Shown: positions 38,240-48,353, counted from the stretch's first letter. The stretch: 64,000 nucleotides of DNA from Cytobacillus pseudoceanisediminis (GCF_023516215.1 NZ_CP097349.1:4306001-4370000); one strand, 5' to 3'. A program made the numbers and translations. Notes: generated from the sequence alone by a model not told the origin.

Positions 38240-39243
38240 ATGAAAAAAATAACGATGTTAGATGTTGCGCAAAAAGCAAATGTATCAAAGAGCACAGTTT
38301 CACAGTATATCAATAATCGCTACGAGTATATGGCGGAATCTACTAAAATGCGAATTGAAGATGCCATTCGCGAGCTGGGATATATCCCTAATTTCGTAGC
38401 TAAAAGTTTGAAGCAAAAGAAGTCATCAACCATTGGAGTGATTGTTGCCAATATACTTCATACGTTTTCGACAGAAATTATCAGGGCCATTGAAGATGTT
38501 TGCGAAAAAAATGAATTTCATTTGTTTGTCTGTAACGCAGACGATAATCCGGAAAAAGAACGTGCATACATTGATATGCTCTTAGCTAAACAAGTTGATG
38601 GACTGATTATCTTTCCGACCATCGGAAATGAAGATCAATATAAACGGCTGAAACTTTCAAATTTCCCTATTGTTTTTGTAGATAGAAAGCTTGAAAAAAC
38701 AATTTATCCAACACTGCTTTTGGATAACGAGAGAGCAGCTGAGATTGCCGTTCAGGAAATTGTCCAAAAAGGCCATAGGAAAATAGGGCTGGTATCCATG
38801 TCCTTAAGCCAAAAAGTGACACCCCGGATCGAACGGATAAATGGATACAAGAAAACGCTGAAACAAAATGATTTGCCTGTAAAGGATGATTGGATTATTG
38901 CGGCAGAAAGAAAAGACATTATCCCTGAACTAGAAAAAATGTGGCTGAAAGAAGAAACGCCAGAGGCATTTTTTGCTACAAACGACCTTTCACTCATTGA
39001 ACTTTTGAAATTTTTAAGAAAAAGAATTTGAAGGTTCCTGATGATGTAAGCGTTATTGCAGTAGATGACTCTGATTTCCTGGAAATCTCGGCAACACCAA
39101 TAACAGCCATCAAACAGCCGACTTTTGAAATTGGCAATGATGCCGCTTCAGTTTTATTAGATTTAATTAGAAATCCTCAGTTTGAGGAAGTATATGAGAT
39201 TAAAAGATATGCTCCTGCTTTAGTTGAGCGGGAATCTTTATAG
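38240..39243 (+). CDS. LacI family regulator (one frameshift), KdgR-like
   Basis: Likely local repressor of the following operon. The N-terminal helix-turn-helix reads TMLDVAQKANVSKSTVSQYI, then the hinge helix IPNFVAKSLKQKKS. The ligand-binding periplasmic-binding-like domain includes VDGLIIFPTIG and the FFATNDLSLIELLKFL block. The frame breaks at an A run (39019-39023, five A where six are needed) and resumes as KNLKVPDDVSVIAVDDSDF to RYAPALVERESL. The repaired protein has 334 residues. I treat the break as a read error. The ligand is probably an operon intermediate such as KDG, inferred from context. Confidence 0.88.
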
Positions 39244-39263
39244 AGTGTTAGGAGAGAAAAATA

Positions 39264-40220
39264 ATGTCATCACCATTCAAAGTTTTAACAATCGGAGATG
39301 CCATGATAACACTGAACCCAGCTGTAAAAGGACCACTTAGATATGTCACCCAGTTTGAACGCAAGGTGGGCGGTGCAGAACTTAACTTTGCCATTGGATG
39401 TGCAAGGCTTGGGTTAGACAGCAAGTGGATTAGCCGGCTGGGGGAAGATGAGTTTGGCAGAGTCATATATAACTTCGCTCGGGGAGAGGGCGTAGATGTA
39501 TCGGGTGTGGATTTTGTAAGCGGCTGCCCGACATCACTTAACTTTAAGGAAATTAATGAGGATGGATCAGGCAAGACATTCTATTACCGATATAACTCGC
39601 CTATCTTAACCTTGACACCGGAAATGATTCAGGAAGAACTGTTTGAAAATGTAGATCTTGTCCATCTTACAGGTGTTTTCCTTGCTATTGATTCAAAGAA
39701 CATCGAAACTGCCGCAAAAGTGATTGAAGTCGCAAAACAAAAAAAGATTCCAATCTCCTTTGATCCAAATATCAGACTGAAGCTTTGGTCGATTGAAGAA
39801 GCGAGAAAAGCATATAAAGAAATTCTTCCGCATGTTGATATCCTGCTGACTGGATTAGAAGAGATCAGGCTAATAAGCGGAATGGAAGAAGAAGATGAAC
39901 TTGCACTTTTTGCCAGAGAATATGGCATTAGGGATTTGGTCTTAAAGGATGGCGCTAATGGATCAAAGCTATTCCGGAATGGCGATTGGACACGGGCAGA
40001 AAGCTTCCGTGTGACTCCTGTTGATACTGTCGGAGCCGGGGATGGATTCGATGCGGGATACATTTATGGCTGGCTGAACGGCTTCAGCAAGGAAAGACTG
40101 CTTCAATTTGCTAATGGCGTAGGTGCTCTGGTTACAACCGTCTCAGGAGATAATGAAGGTCTTCCTTATCTTAGTGAAGTAAACGCATTTATTAATAATG
40201 ACCTTATTGTTGAAAGATAA
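39264..40220 (+). CDS. kdgK: PfkB family sugar kinase, likely 2-keto-3-deoxygluconate kinase
   Basis: Phosphorylates KDG to KDPG, feeding the aldolase later in this operon. A 318-residue ribokinase-fold protein: the N-terminal GDAMITLNP and VGGAELNFAIGCARLG sugar-binding blocks, ISFDPNIRLKLW in the middle, and the C-terminal anion-hole and catalytic Asp signature PVDTVGAGDGFDAGYIYGWL. The FYYRYNSP region resembles KDG kinases. Specificity is inferred mainly from the co-encoded UxuA and aldolase. It starts 20 bp after the LacI stop, with AGGAGAG at good spacing. Confidence 0.85.
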   Translation: MSSPFKVLTIGDAMITLNPAVKGPLRYVTQFERKVGGAELNFAIGCARLGLDSKWISRLGEDEFGRVIYNFARGEGVDVSGVDFVSGCPTSLNFKEINEDGSGKTFYYRYNSPILTLTPEMIQEELFENVDLVHLTGVFLAIDSKNIETAAKVIEVAKQKKIPISFDPNIRLKLWSIEEARKAYKEILPHVDILLTGLEEIRLISGMEEEDELALFAREYGIRDLVLKDGANGSKLFRNGDWTRAESFRVTPVDTVGAGDGFDAGYIYGWLNGFSKERLLQFANGVGALVTTVSGDNEGLPYLSEVNAFINNDLIVER

Positions 40221-40231
40221 GGGGTGGACAA

Positions 40232-40776
40232 ATGGATACGATTCTTACAATTCTTAAAGAAATGAGAGCAGTATGCACACATGTCGATAAGAACGAATAC
40301 GGCTCTTTCGTAGCACTTTTAAAGAGTGACGCTCGTTTCTTCTTTACTGGGGAAGGCCGTTCAGGCCTAGTGGCAAAGGCGATTGCCATGCGTCTTATGC
40401 ATAGCGGAAAAACAGTCTATGTTTTGGGAGAAACGACAACACCGGCCATACAGGAGAACGATATACTAATCGTTTTATCTGGCTCAGCCAAAACAGGACA
40501 GACCATAAGTTTTTCTGAAAACGCCTTCAAGGCGGGGGCGAAAGTATTTCTGATCACAACTGACAAAGAGGCTATTCACCAGCCATGCTTTACGGGGGAA
40601 TGCAGATTCCTGCGGCAACAAAATACCGCCTTTCAGGAGAACCAGATACGATTCAGCCTCTAGGGAATCAGTTTGATCAGGCTGCACATCTTATTTTAGA
40701 TGCAGCAATCATTGATAGTTTATCAGAAAGAAATTCGAACGAAGAAATGGTCAAGAAACATACCAACCTGGAGTAG
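40232..40776 (+). CDS. hxlB: SIS domain protein, 6-phospho-3-hexuloisomerase-like (one frameshift)
   Basis: A phosphosugar isomerase fold. [22 protein letters not shown] is the family N-terminal phosphate-binding block, followed by [20 protein letters not shown] and [11 protein letters not shown]. One base is missing around 40575-40583; the continuation in the next frame reads [10 protein letters not shown], then [19 protein letters not shown], which is characteristic of PHI. The repaired protein has about 181 residues, as in B. subtilis HxlB. PHI converts 3-hexulose 6-phosphate to fructose 6-phosphate in the ribulose monophosphate pathway. Its usual partner is encoded at the other end of this operon. 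Confidence 0.85.
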
Positions 40777-40786
40777 GGGGATCATT

Positions 40787-41797
40787 ATGTCTACTGTGAC
40801 AATTCATCATGAAGAAGCCAAGAAGCTAGTAGTTCAGAAATTAACAGATGCTGGCTTGCTGCATGAACATGCAGAAAAAGTTGCGGAAATCCTGGTTCAT
40901 GCGGATTTAAGAAATGTTAATTCACATGGTGTACTTCGTACTGAACATTATGTGAACCGTTTAAATGCGGGAGGTATCAATCCCGCTGCCGAGATTTCAT
41001 TCAATAAAACTGGTCCTGTGACAGGGGTAGTCGATGGGGATGACGGATTTGGACACGTCATTGCAGATGAAGCCATGAATCATGCCATCCAGATGGCAAA
41101 GGAAAATGGTGTGGGAATGGTCACAGCCATTAACAGCAGCCATTGCGGGGCACTTAGCTATTTTGTTCAAAATGCCGCAGAGGAAAACCTGATTGGAATT
41201 GCGATGACACATACCGATAAAATTGTCGTGCCATTTGGAGGCAAAGATGCTTTCCTTGGAACCAATCCGATTGCCTATGGTGTACCGGCAAAAACACAGA
41301 AGCCATTCATCCTGGATATGGCAACATCGAATGTAGCTCTGGGGAAAATCCTTCAATATAAAGAAGAAGGAAAAGAAATTCCAAAAGGATGGGGTGTAGA
41401 CGAGAATGGGGAAACCGTAACAGATCCTTCCAAAGTCGTTTCACTTTCTCCGTTTGGCGGGCCTAAGGGCTATGGACTATCAATGATTGTCGACATCTTC
41501 TCGGGTTTGCTTGCAGGTGCAGCTTTTGGGCCGCATGTAGCCAAGATGTATGGAGACCTGGATAAGAAGCGGAAGCTTGGCCATTATTTCTGTGCAATTA
41601 ATCCAGCATTCTTCACGGATGCAGAAGCATTCCTGGAAAATATGGATCAAATGATGGAGGAAATCCGTCAGGCCCCTCCAGCTCCGGGTTTTAAAAGTGT
41701 TCTTGTGCCAGGTGAAATTGAACAAATGAATGAAGAAAGAAACCTTGAAAAAGGGATAACAATTGCTTCAACGGTCCATCAGTTTTTAACAAACTAA
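40787..41797 (+). CDS. yjmC: Ldh_2 family NAD(P)H-dependent oxidoreductase (YjmC-like)
   Basis: A malate/L-lactate dehydrogenase family (Ldh_2) protein of 336 residues. Blocks seen: [20 protein letters not shown] with a conserved His, [50 protein letters not shown], and [20 protein letters not shown]. Relatives include YiaK (2,3-diketo-L-gulonate reductase) and B. subtilis YjmC in the hexuronate operon. Substrate here is unknown. The ATG follows AGGGGG; an upstream in-frame ATG would overlap the SIS gene. A diketogulonate- or ketogulonate-type substrate would fit the TRAP neighbour, by inference only. Confidence 0.85.
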   Translation: MSTVTIHHEEAKKLVVQKLTDAGLLHEHAEKVAEILVHADLRNVNSHGVLRTEHYVNRLNAGGINPAAEISFNKTGPVTGVVDGDDGFGHVIADEAMNHAIQMAKENGVGMVTAINSSHCGALSYFVQNAAEENLIGIAMTHTDKIVVPFGGKDAFLGTNPIAYGVPAKTQKPFILDMATSNVALGKILQYKEEGKEIPKGWGVDENGETVTDPSKVVSLSPFGGPKGYGLSMIVDIFSGLLAGAAFGPHVAKMYGDLDKKRKLGHYFCAINPAFFTDAEAFLENMDQMMEEIRQAPPAPGFKSVLVPGEIEQMNEERNLEKGITIASTVHQFLTN

Positions 41798-41824
41798 ACC
41801 TATAGAAAAAAGGGGAGAAACATA

Positions 41825-42829
41825 ATGAAATTGAAGTGGTTATCTGGTGTTTTAGCAGCGACATTGATGCTTAGTGCCTGCGGTTCGGGCGGTTCTAATG
41901 GGGCAAGCGGCGAGAAGCAAGAGGGAGAAGTAATCAAGTGGAAGTTTGGCCACTTGGCAGATGAGAATCACATTTGGCATAAAACGGCTGAGGAATTTGC
42001 AGATCTGGTTAATGAAAAAACAGAAGGGCAAATTGAAATTCAGATATTCCCGAATAACTCTCTTGGCGGAGAAACAGATACAATCAATGCCATTCAGGCG
42101 GGTACAGCTGACTTGGTTATTTCTGGTGAAACCATGCAAAACTGGGCACCTAAGGCTGCTTTAATGGCAGTACCGTATGCCTTCCGTGATCTTGACCATG
42201 TAAAAACGGTTGTAGAAGGGGAAATCGGTGAAGAAATTGAGAAGGAAATCACTGAAAAAGTTGGCTTGACTCCTTTGTATTATCATACACGTGCTCCACG
42301 TAACTTGACTTCAAGTGAGCCAATTGAGTCACCATCTGATTTAAAGGGTTTTTCTATGCGTGTGCCAAATGTTCCATTGTTCCTGAAAGTCTGGGAAGCC
42401 GCAGGTGCTAAGCCGCAGGTTATGGACTTCAATGAAGTATTTACTGGCCTCCAGCAAGGAGTTATTAAAGGACAGGAAAATCCGGTTGATTTAATACAGA
42501 GCGGCGGGTTGTATGAAGTTCAAAAGTATGTGAATCGTACAGAGCATGTATATTCATGGATTTATATCCTAATTGGCAACAAGCAGTTTGAGGCCTTGAA
42601 TGATGAACAGAAAAAAGCAGTGACAGAAGCAGCTGCAGAAGCGCAGGCATTTGGAGAAAAACTTTATGATGAAGAAATTTCCAAGATAGAGTCTGAGCTT
42701 GAAAGTGAAGGAATGGAGTTTGTTGAAGTTGACCAGGATGCCTTCCGTGAAAAAATGCAGCCTGCGATTAAAGATAGCCTTAAGCCAGAACAGTATGAGC
42801 TTTATGAAAAAATTCTAGAGGTAGAATAA
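41825..42829 (+). CDS. dctP: TRAP transporter substrate-binding lipoprotein DctP
   Basis: Captures the substrate for the TRAP transporter. The signal peptide ends in the lipobox LSAC with Cys19 lipidated, followed by a Gly/Ser linker. The mature DctP domain has WKFGHLADENHIWHKTAEEF, QIFPNNSLGGETDTINAIQA, and SMRVPNVPLFLKVWEAAGA, whose Arg is the one that binds substrate carboxylates in the family. Length 334 residues is standard. Context with uxuA suggests a sugar acid such as L-gulonate, D-mannonate or a uronate. A hairpin follows the stop. Confidence 0.92.
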   Translation: MKLKWLSGVLAATLMLSACGSGGSNGASGEKQEGEVIKWKFGHLADENHIWHKTAEEFADLVNEKTEGQIEIQIFPNNSLGGETDTINAIQAGTADLVISGETMQNWAPKAALMAVPYAFRDLDHVKTVVEGEIGEEIEKEITEKVGLTPLYYHTRAPRNLTSSEPIESPSDLKGFSMRVPNVPLFLKVWEAAGAKPQVMDFNEVFTGLQQGVIKGQENPVDLIQSGGLYEVQKYVNRTEHVYSWIYILIGNKQFEALNDEQKKAVTEAAAEAQAFGEKLYDEEISKIESELESEGMEFVEVDQDAFREKMQPAIKDSLKPEQYELYEKILEVE

Positions 42830-42848
42830 TAGTCTTATTGGAACAAGT

Positions 42849-42886
42849 TAAAGGCACCGCTGACTATTTTGCCAGCAGTGCCTTTA
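42849..42886 (+). promoter_or_regulatory. Stem-loop between dctP and dctQ
   Basis: TAAAGGCAC, GCTG, loop, CAGC and GTGCCTTTA form a long stem with small bulges and no good T tract. Such hairpins after binding-protein genes commonly stabilise the upstream mRNA or partly terminate, giving more binding protein than permease. Confidence 0.65.
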
Positions 42887-42907
42887 ATTAAAGGAAGGAA
42901 TGAAAAA

Positions 42908-43402
42908 ATGAAAATACGAATTTGGCTTGACCGAATATTAGCCTTCTTGACTGTTATAAGTTTTTCCGGGGTTATTATCGTGGTTACCATTCAAATCATG
43001 TCGCGCTATCTTCCCTACACAGCAATTTGGACGGAAGAGCTTACGCGCTATTTGTTTATATACTCCATTTGCTTTGGGGCACCGCTAGCTTTGCTTCGAG
43101 GCGAGTTTATTAATGTAGATCTGATTCTTACAAAAATGTCACATGCTTTTCGCCGGTATTATGAAATTGGAATTTATTTGCTGATTATATTGTTAAGCGG
43201 GGTTCTCGTTAAAGAAGGATGGTTCTTTACACAGCTAGGGGAAAATCAGACTTCAGCCACAATGCCTTTTCAAATGTCGGTAATCCACGCTGCAATATTT
43301 ATCATGAGTGCATTTTTATTATTGTATTCAATTGTCAAAATCATTAGGCTAATCCGAAATGAAGAAGATTTTAATTCACAAATGGGTGGTGGGGAGCTAT
43401 GA
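42908..43402 (+). CDS. dctQ: TRAP transporter small permease DctQ
   Basis: The four-helix small subunit of the TRAP transporter, 164 residues. Membrane segments are near residues 12-32, 44-65, 85-105 and 125-147. The family block YTAIWTEELTRYLFIYSICFG is present. It partners with DctM to use a sodium gradient. The ATG after AAGGAAGG was chosen; a longer reading upstream runs into the intergenic hairpin. The stop overlaps the dctM start by four bases (ATGA), indicating translational coupling. Confidence 0.92.
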   Translation: MKIRIWLDRILAFLTVISFSGVIIVVTIQIMSRYLPYTAIWTEELTRYLFIYSICFGAPLALLRGEFINVDLILTKMSHAFRRYYEIGIYLLIILLSGVLVKEGWFFTQLGENQTSATMPFQMSVIHAAIFIMSAFLLLYSIVKIIRLIRNEEDFNSQMGGGEL

Positions 43403-44673
43403 TGGCAGCCATTTTGTTTTTCTCGTTCATAATCCTGATATTCCTAGGCGTGCCAGTAGCATTCAGCCTTGGCCTATCTTCACTTTTTTATTTAATACTG
43501 GCTGATATCCCGTTAAGCATCATTCCGCAAAAAATGTTTGGAGGGCTAAACTCCTTTGTTTTGCTCTGTATCCCCGGGTTTATTCTGGCAGGAAACTTAA
43601 TGAATGCTGGCGGTATTACAGATCGCATCATTCAGTTTGCAAATAATTGCTTCGGCCATATCCGAGGGGGACTTGGCTTAGCGAATGTAGGATCATCGAT
43701 GGGGTTTGCAGGTATTTCAGGTACAGCTTTGGCAGACACAGCCAGTATAGGAGCTATTCTTATTCCTGCTATGAAAAAAGAAGGGTACGGAGCAGGTTTT
43801 TCTGCAGCTGTAACGGCATCTTCATCAACAGTTGGCCCGATTATTCCTCCGTCTCTTCCGATGATTATTGTCGGGACACTTGCATCAGTATCTATTGGCG
43901 ATCTGTTTTTGGCTGGTGCCCTGCCAGGGTTATTACTTGGCCTGGGATTAATGATTCCAACCTATATTATTTCTGTTAAAAGAAATTATCCAAAAGGGGA
44001 AAGAAAGTCACTAAAGGAAATATGGAAAAGCTTCACTGGGGCGTTCTGGGCACTATTTATGACAGTTATCATTATGTATGGAATTCTCGGAGGCTACTTC
44101 ACACCGACTGAAGCGTCTGTCATTGCAGTATTGTATGCCTTTGTTATTGGAATCTTCGTTTATAAAGAGCTTCCCATTAAAAAAATTCCGGAAATTATGC
44201 TTTCTTCCATGACAGGTACGGCTTCTATCATGCTTCTCGTAGGTTTTGCAAACCTTTTTGGCTGGATTATGGTAAGTGAGCAGATTCCACAAATGGTTGC
44301 AGATGCAATTCTCGGAATCTCGTCAAACCCAATTGTCGTTATTTTATTGATTAACTTGCTGTTATTGTTTGTTGGAACGTTCATGGAGACGATTGCGGCT
44401 CTAGTCATTCTGTTCCCGGTGTTATTACCGGTAGCTGCTTCCATTGGTATGGATCCGGTTCAATTTGGGGTCATGATGGTATTAAACCTTGTTATTGGCC
44501 TAGTAACGCCTCCTGTTGGTGTTTGTCTATTTGTAGCATCACAAATCGGCAAGATCTCAATTGGAAAAACAGCAAAAGAATTACTGCCATTCTTAGGAGT
44601 CAGTCTGGCTGTCTTAATGCTTGTGGCTTTTGTGCCGCAAATCTCACTGTTTCTTCCAAGTTTATTTGAATAG
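43399..44673 (+). CDS. dctM: TRAP transporter large permease DctM
   Basis: The transport channel of the TRAP system, 424 residues with about twelve membrane segments. Typical blocks are GVPVAFSLGLSSLFYL near the N-terminus, MNAGGITDRIIQFAN, the GFAGISGTALADTASIGAIL loop, SSTVGPIIPPSLPMIIVG, and the C-terminal NLVIGLVTPPVGVCLFVAS. These two P-rich re-entrant loops belong to the ion transporter superfamily core. It is translationally coupled to dctQ. yjmD follows after 12 bp. Confidence 0.94.
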   Translation: MMAAILFFSFIILIFLGVPVAFSLGLSSLFYLILADIPLSIIPQKMFGGLNSFVLLCIPGFILAGNLMNAGGITDRIIQFANNCFGHIRGGLGLANVGSSMGFAGISGTALADTASIGAILIPAMKKEGYGAGFSAAVTASSSTVGPIIPPSLPMIIVGTLASVSIGDLFLAGALPGLLLGLGLMIPTYIISVKRNYPKGERKSLKEIWKSFTGAFWALFMTVIIMYGILGGYFTPTEASVIAVLYAFVIGIFVYKELPIKKIPEIMLSSMTGTASIMLLVGFANLFGWIMVSEQIPQMVADAILGISSNPIVVILLINLLLLFVGTFMETIAALVILFPVLLPVAASIGMDPVQFGVMMVLNLVIGLVTPPVGVCLFVASQIGKISIGKTAKELLPFLGVSLAVLMLVAFVPQISLFLPSLFE

Positions 44674-44685
44674 GGGGTAGTAATA

Positions 44686-45705
44686 ATGAAAGCAGTACAA
44701 ATTCCAAGTGCAATGGAAATGGAAGTCATTGATATAGAAAAACCAGTTATCCGCAATCCTGATGAGGTTCTAGTAAAAGTTAAAAGAGTTGGAATATGCG
44801 GGTCTGATATGCATATTTACCATGGGACAAATCCACTTGCAACCTACCCAAGAATTGTTGGCCATGAAGTGGCAGGAGAAGTCGTTGAAGTCGGGTCAAA
44901 TGTTTCAGGAATGAAACCAGGTGACCATGTTGTAGTGGAGCCAATCCGCTATTGCGGAGAGTGCTACGCATGCCGAAAAGGACGCCCGAATGTATGTCAG
45001 TCTTTATCTGTTTTTGGTGTTCATGAAGATGGAGGGTTGCGGGAATTCTTTGTACTGCCTGAAAATCAGCTTCATGTTGTGAATTCATCATTAGAATGGG
45101 ATGAAATTGTATTGGCTGAACCCTACACCATTGGAGCTCAGGCTGTATGGCGCGGGGCCGTTGGAGAAGGAGATACTGTATTCATCCAGGGAAGCGGCCC
45201 GATAGGCATATGCATTTTAAAAATGGCGAAGCTGCAGGGTGCAAGGGTTATTATCAGTGATTTGAAGCAGGAACGACTAGCATTTGCCAAGGAAAATGGG
45301 GCAGATGAAATCATTAATGCATCGGAAGAGTCTGTAGAAGATCGGGTATTGGAATTGACAGATGGTGAAGGACCAAATGTAGTGATTGATGCAGTATGTC
45401 TGCCTTCTACCTTTGAGCTTGGCGTAAATCTTGTATCACCTGCCGGCACGGTAGTTGTTCTGGGGTTTGATGAACGGCCATCCTCTATTCCGCAATTGCC
45501 AATAACGAAAAAAGAAGTAACTATTGTCGGTTCGCGGCTCCAGACAAACCAATTTGAAAAGGTTGTATCTCTGCTGAATGTAGAAAAACTTCAATCAAAC
45601 GGTTTTATTACCCACCATTTTCCGATAAGTGAAGTGCAGGAAGCATTCCGATATGTAGAGAAGAATCCTGACCAGGTTCGAAAAGCAGTTATTGTTTTCG
45701 ATTAA
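44686..45705 (+). CDS. yjmD: Zinc-dependent medium-chain dehydrogenase (YjmD-like, L-gulonate or L-galactonate 5-dehydrogenase type)
   Basis: A 339-residue MDR alcohol dehydrogenase. The catalytic zinc ligands are in [13 protein letters not shown] and [15 protein letters not shown]; the structural zinc cysteines are in [15 protein letters not shown]. The Rossmann motif [18 protein letters not shown] binds NAD. Homologues in sugar-acid operons oxidise L-gulonate to D-fructuronate or L-galactonate to D-tagaturonate; B. subtilis YjmD lies beside uxuA in the exu operon. With the SDR and UxuA downstream, L-gulonate oxidation is the best-fitting role, by inference. Confidence 0.85.
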   Translation: MKAVQIPSAMEMEVIDIEKPVIRNPDEVLVKVKRVGICGSDMHIYHGTNPLATYPRIVGHEVAGEVVEVGSNVSGMKPGDHVVVEPIRYCGECYACRKGRPNVCQSLSVFGVHEDGGLREFFVLPENQLHVVNSSLEWDEIVLAEPYTIGAQAVWRGAVGEGDTVFIQGSGPIGICILKMAKLQGARVIISDLKQERLAFAKENGADEIINASEESVEDRVLELTDGEGPNVVIDAVCLPSTFELGVNLVSPAGTVVVLGFDERPSSIPQLPITKKEVTIVGSRLQTNQFEKVVSLLNVEKLQSNGFITHHFPISEVQEAFRYVEKNPDQVRKAVIVFD

Positions 45706-45716
45706 GGGGAGATTAG

Positions 45717-46352
45717 ATGAACTTAAAAATAGAGAAACTTAATCAGCTGGTAGAATCAAAAGTGGTTGCAGTTGTGCGAGGAAAAACACCTGAAGCAGCG
45801 ATTAGTATTTCTGAAGCAGCTATTGAAGGCGGATTTCGTGCTATTGAAGTGACTTATACTACACCTGCAGCGGAAAAAGTGTTTGAGGCTTTAAGAGGTT
45901 CAGACGGTGTAATCGGTGCTGGGACAGTTCTGGATTCGGAAACAGCCCGACATGCCATTTTAAATGGGGCGGAATTTGTTGTGAGTCCGCATTTTGATAA
46001 GAATATAGCCTTGATTTGCAATCGCTACAGCATTCCATACCTTCCTGGATGCATGACCATAACTGAAATCATGACAGCACTCGAATATGGCTGCGACATT
46101 GTAAAGCTGTTTCCGGCCAATCGTTTTGATCCATCATTTATAGGTGCAGTCAATGGTCCCCTGCCCCAGGTGCGAATCATGCCCACTGGCGGGGTGAATT
46201 TAGATAATGTAGGTGCGTGGCTTGAAGCTGGCGCTGTCGCAGCCGGAATTGGAAGTGACTTAAACAAGGCATACAAAGCTGGCGGTAAAGAATCAGTAAA
46301 AGCACTTTGTGAAAAATATGTCGAAGCTATAAATGGAGGCACCGAAAAATGA
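45717..46352 (+). CDS. kdgA: KDPG/KHG aldolase
   Basis: Cleaves 2-keto-3-deoxy-6-phosphogluconate to pyruvate and glyceraldehyde 3-phosphate. A 211-residue class I aldolase. Arg21 is in VAVVRGKTP, the catalytic Glu44 in FRAIEVTYTTP, and the Schiff-base Lys130 in CDIVKLFPANRF. The phosphate-binding end is MPTGGVNLDNVGAWLEAGA. It acts after the kinase of this operon. It is followed by uxuA with a four-base overlap. Confidence 0.93.
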   Translation: MNLKIEKLNQLVESKVVAVVRGKTPEAAISISEAAIEGGFRAIEVTYTTPAAEKVFEALRGSDGVIGAGTVLDSETARHAILNGAEFVVSPHFDKNIALICNRYSIPYLPGCMTITEIMTALEYGCDIVKLFPANRFDPSFIGAVNGPLPQVRIMPTGGVNLDNVGAWLEAGAVAAGIGSDLNKAYKAGGKESVKALCEKYVEAINGGTEK

Positions 46353-47410
46353 ATATGACCTTTCGCTGGTATGGCAGGGATAATGATACTGTAACCCTTG
46401 AGCAAGTAAAACAGATTCCCAATGTGAAAGGAATCGTTTGGGCCCTTCACAGAAAACCTGTCGGGGAAGTCTGGGAGACAGACGAGATCAAATCTGAAGT
46501 TGAGTATATAAAGTCCTTTGGGTTTCATGCAGATGTAGTGGAAAGTGTTAATATACATGAATCTATTAAGTTGGGAAACAATGAAAGGGATTTATTTATA
46601 GAAAATTATAAAAAAACCATTCGGAACCTGGGTGAATTTGGGGTTAAAGTTATTTGTTATAACTTCATGCCTGTCTTTGATTGGACACGAACTGACTTAT
46701 ACCGCTCACTTCCAGATGGCTCAACGGCATTATTTTATGAAAAGAACAAAGTGGAAGAACTGGATCCGCAAGATTTAATCAAAACGGTTTCCGAGGCTTC
46801 TGATCTGACTCTGCCTGGCTGGGAGCCAGAGAAAATGTCACGGATTCAAGAGCTATTTGCAGCGTATCAGCATGTAAGTGCAGAGGACTTATGGGAAAAC
46901 CTGAGCTATTTCTTACAGGAAATTTTGCCAGTGGCAGAAGAAGCAGGCATCAAGATGGCTATCCACCCGGATGATCCGCCATGGTCTATTTTTGGCCTGC
47001 CGCGAATCATGACGGGAGATGAAAGTCTGCAGAAGCTCCTTTCTATCTCTGATTCACCTTCCAACGGCATTACTTTTTGCACGGGATCGCTAGGGGCCAA
47101 CCCGCAAAACGATATGGTTGAACTCGCAAGAAAATTTGCCGAAAGGTCACCATTTGCACATATCCGAAATGTAAAGATTTTCGAGAACGGTGATTTTATT
47201 GAAACTTCTCATTTAACAGCAGATGGTTCCATCAATATTAAAGGGGTCGTCAAGGAGTTATCTGAGATTCAATATGAGGGGTACGTGCGTCCTGACCACG
47301 GCAGGCATCTTTGGGGTGAAGAATGCAGACCAGGTTACGGATTATATGACCGGGCTCTTGGAATCATGTATCTTCACGGATTATGGGATGCCTATCAATC
47401 TGAGAAATAA
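46349..47410 (+). CDS. uxuA: Mannonate dehydratase UxuA
   Basis: Dehydrates D-mannonate to 2-keto-3-deoxygluconate. A 353-residue Mn/Fe TIM-barrel enzyme of the UxuA family. Blocks seen: the N-terminal MTFRWYGRDNDTVTLEQ, VKGIVWALHRKPVGEVW, ICYNFMPVFDWTRTDL, the metal-binding MAIHPDDPPW, CTGSLGANPQNDM, HIRNVKIF, and YVRPDHGRHLWGEE. The protein is complete and full length. It is the anchor for the pathway assignment of this operon, placing mannonate as an intermediate. Confidence 0.95.
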   Translation: MNMTFRWYGRDNDTVTLEQVKQIPNVKGIVWALHRKPVGEVWETDEIKSEVEYIKSFGFHADVVESVNIHESIKLGNNERDLFIENYKKTIRNLGEFGVKVICYNFMPVFDWTRTDLYRSLPDGSTALFYEKNKVEELDPQDLIKTVSEASDLTLPGWEPEKMSRIQELFAAYQHVSAEDLWENLSYFLQEILPVAEEAGIKMAIHPDDPPWSIFGLPRIMTGDESLQKLLSISDSPSNGITFCTGSLGANPQNDMVELARKFAERSPFAHIRNVKIFENGDFIETSHLTADGSINIKGVVKELSEIQYEGYVRPDHGRHLWGEECRPGYGLYDRALGIMYLHGLWDAYQSEK

Positions 47411-47421
47411 GGAGAATGCTA

Positions 47422-48261
47422 ATGTTTCCAATACACGGAAATTTAAATGGAAAAACAGCTGTAATTACGGGCGGAAGCGGCGTGCTATGCTCGGAAATGG
47501 CCAGGGAGCTCGCAAGACATGGGGTGAAAGTGGCCATTCTTAATCGTACGGCAGAAAAGGGAGCTGCAGTATCAGCCGAAATTGAGAAAGCAGGGGGGAC
47601 AGCGATTGCTGTTGCAGCAGACGTCTTAGATCGTGAATCCCTGGAAAAGGCAAGGGAAGAAGTGATCAGCCACTTTGGCAGGGTGGATATATTAATTAAC
47701 GGTGCAGGCGGGAATCACCCGGATGCCATTACTTCTGTAGAAACCCATAATGTGGAGCCTTCTTCTGAAAAGTCCTTCTTTGATATGGATGAGAGAGGCT
47801 TCTCCCAAGTATTTGCCAGCAACTTTACCGGAACTTTTTTAGCCAGCCAGGTTTTTGGCAAAGAACTGTTAAAGCAGGAATCGCCTATCATTATTAATAT
47901 CTCATCAATGAGTTCCTACTCACCAATGACAAAAGTGCCTGCCTATAGTGCAGCCAAATCAGCCATTAACAATTTTACAATGTGGATGGCTGTACATTTC
48001 GCAGAAACAGGTTTGCGGGTAAATGCAATTGCACCGGGCTTTTTCTTAACAACTCAGAACCGCAATTTATTATTGAATCAAGATGGTTCCCATACGGCCA
48101 GGTCAGAGAAAATTATTGCTCATACACCAATGAAAAGGTTTGGCCAGCCGAAGGATTTGCTTGGTGTACTGCTGTGGCTGGCTGACGAAGAATACTCGGG
48201 TTTTGTAACAGGTGTTACAGTACCAGTTGACGGCGGATTTATGGCATACTCAGGAGTTTAA
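47422..48261 (+). CDS. uxuB: SDR family D-mannonate/fructuronate oxidoreductase (YjmF/UxuB-type)
   Basis: A 279-residue short-chain dehydrogenase. The cofactor motif is TGGSGVLCSEMARELARHG; NGAGGNHPDA follows, and the catalytic Ser, Tyr and Lys are in NISSMSSYSPM and PAYSAAKSAINNF. The NHPDAIT insertion after NGAGG is typical of the YjmF group, which reduces D-fructuronate to D-mannonate in Bacillus. It supplies UxuA. The second of two in-frame ATGs was chosen because the AAGGAGA site nearly touches the first. A terminator follows, before the HPS gene. Confidence 0.88.
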   Translation: MFPIHGNLNGKTAVITGGSGVLCSEMARELARHGVKVAILNRTAEKGAAVSAEIEKAGGTAIAVAADVLDRESLEKAREEVISHFGRVDILINGAGGNHPDAITSVETHNVEPSSEKSFFDMDERGFSQVFASNFTGTFLASQVFGKELLKQESPIIINISSMSSYSPMTKVPAYSAAKSAINNFTMWMAVHFAETGLRVNAIAPGFFLTTQNRNLLLNQDGSHTARSEKIIAHTPMKRFGQPKDLLGVLLWLADEEYSGFVTGVTVPVDGGFMAYSGV

Positions 48262-48275
48262 TATGAAAAATAGGG

Positions 48276-48305
48276 CCACAGGAAGTATTCCTGTGGTTTT
48301 TGTTT
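48276..48305 (+). terminator. Internal terminator between uxuB and hxlA
   Basis: CCACAGGAA pairs perfectly with TTCCTGTGG and is followed by TTTTTGTTT. It lies inside the gene cluster, so hxlA would depend on read-through or on its own promoter. Confidence 0.85.
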
Positions 48306-48353
48306 CAGGCTTCTTCCTTTTTAAAATACAATTCTAAACGAAGGAGAATAGAA

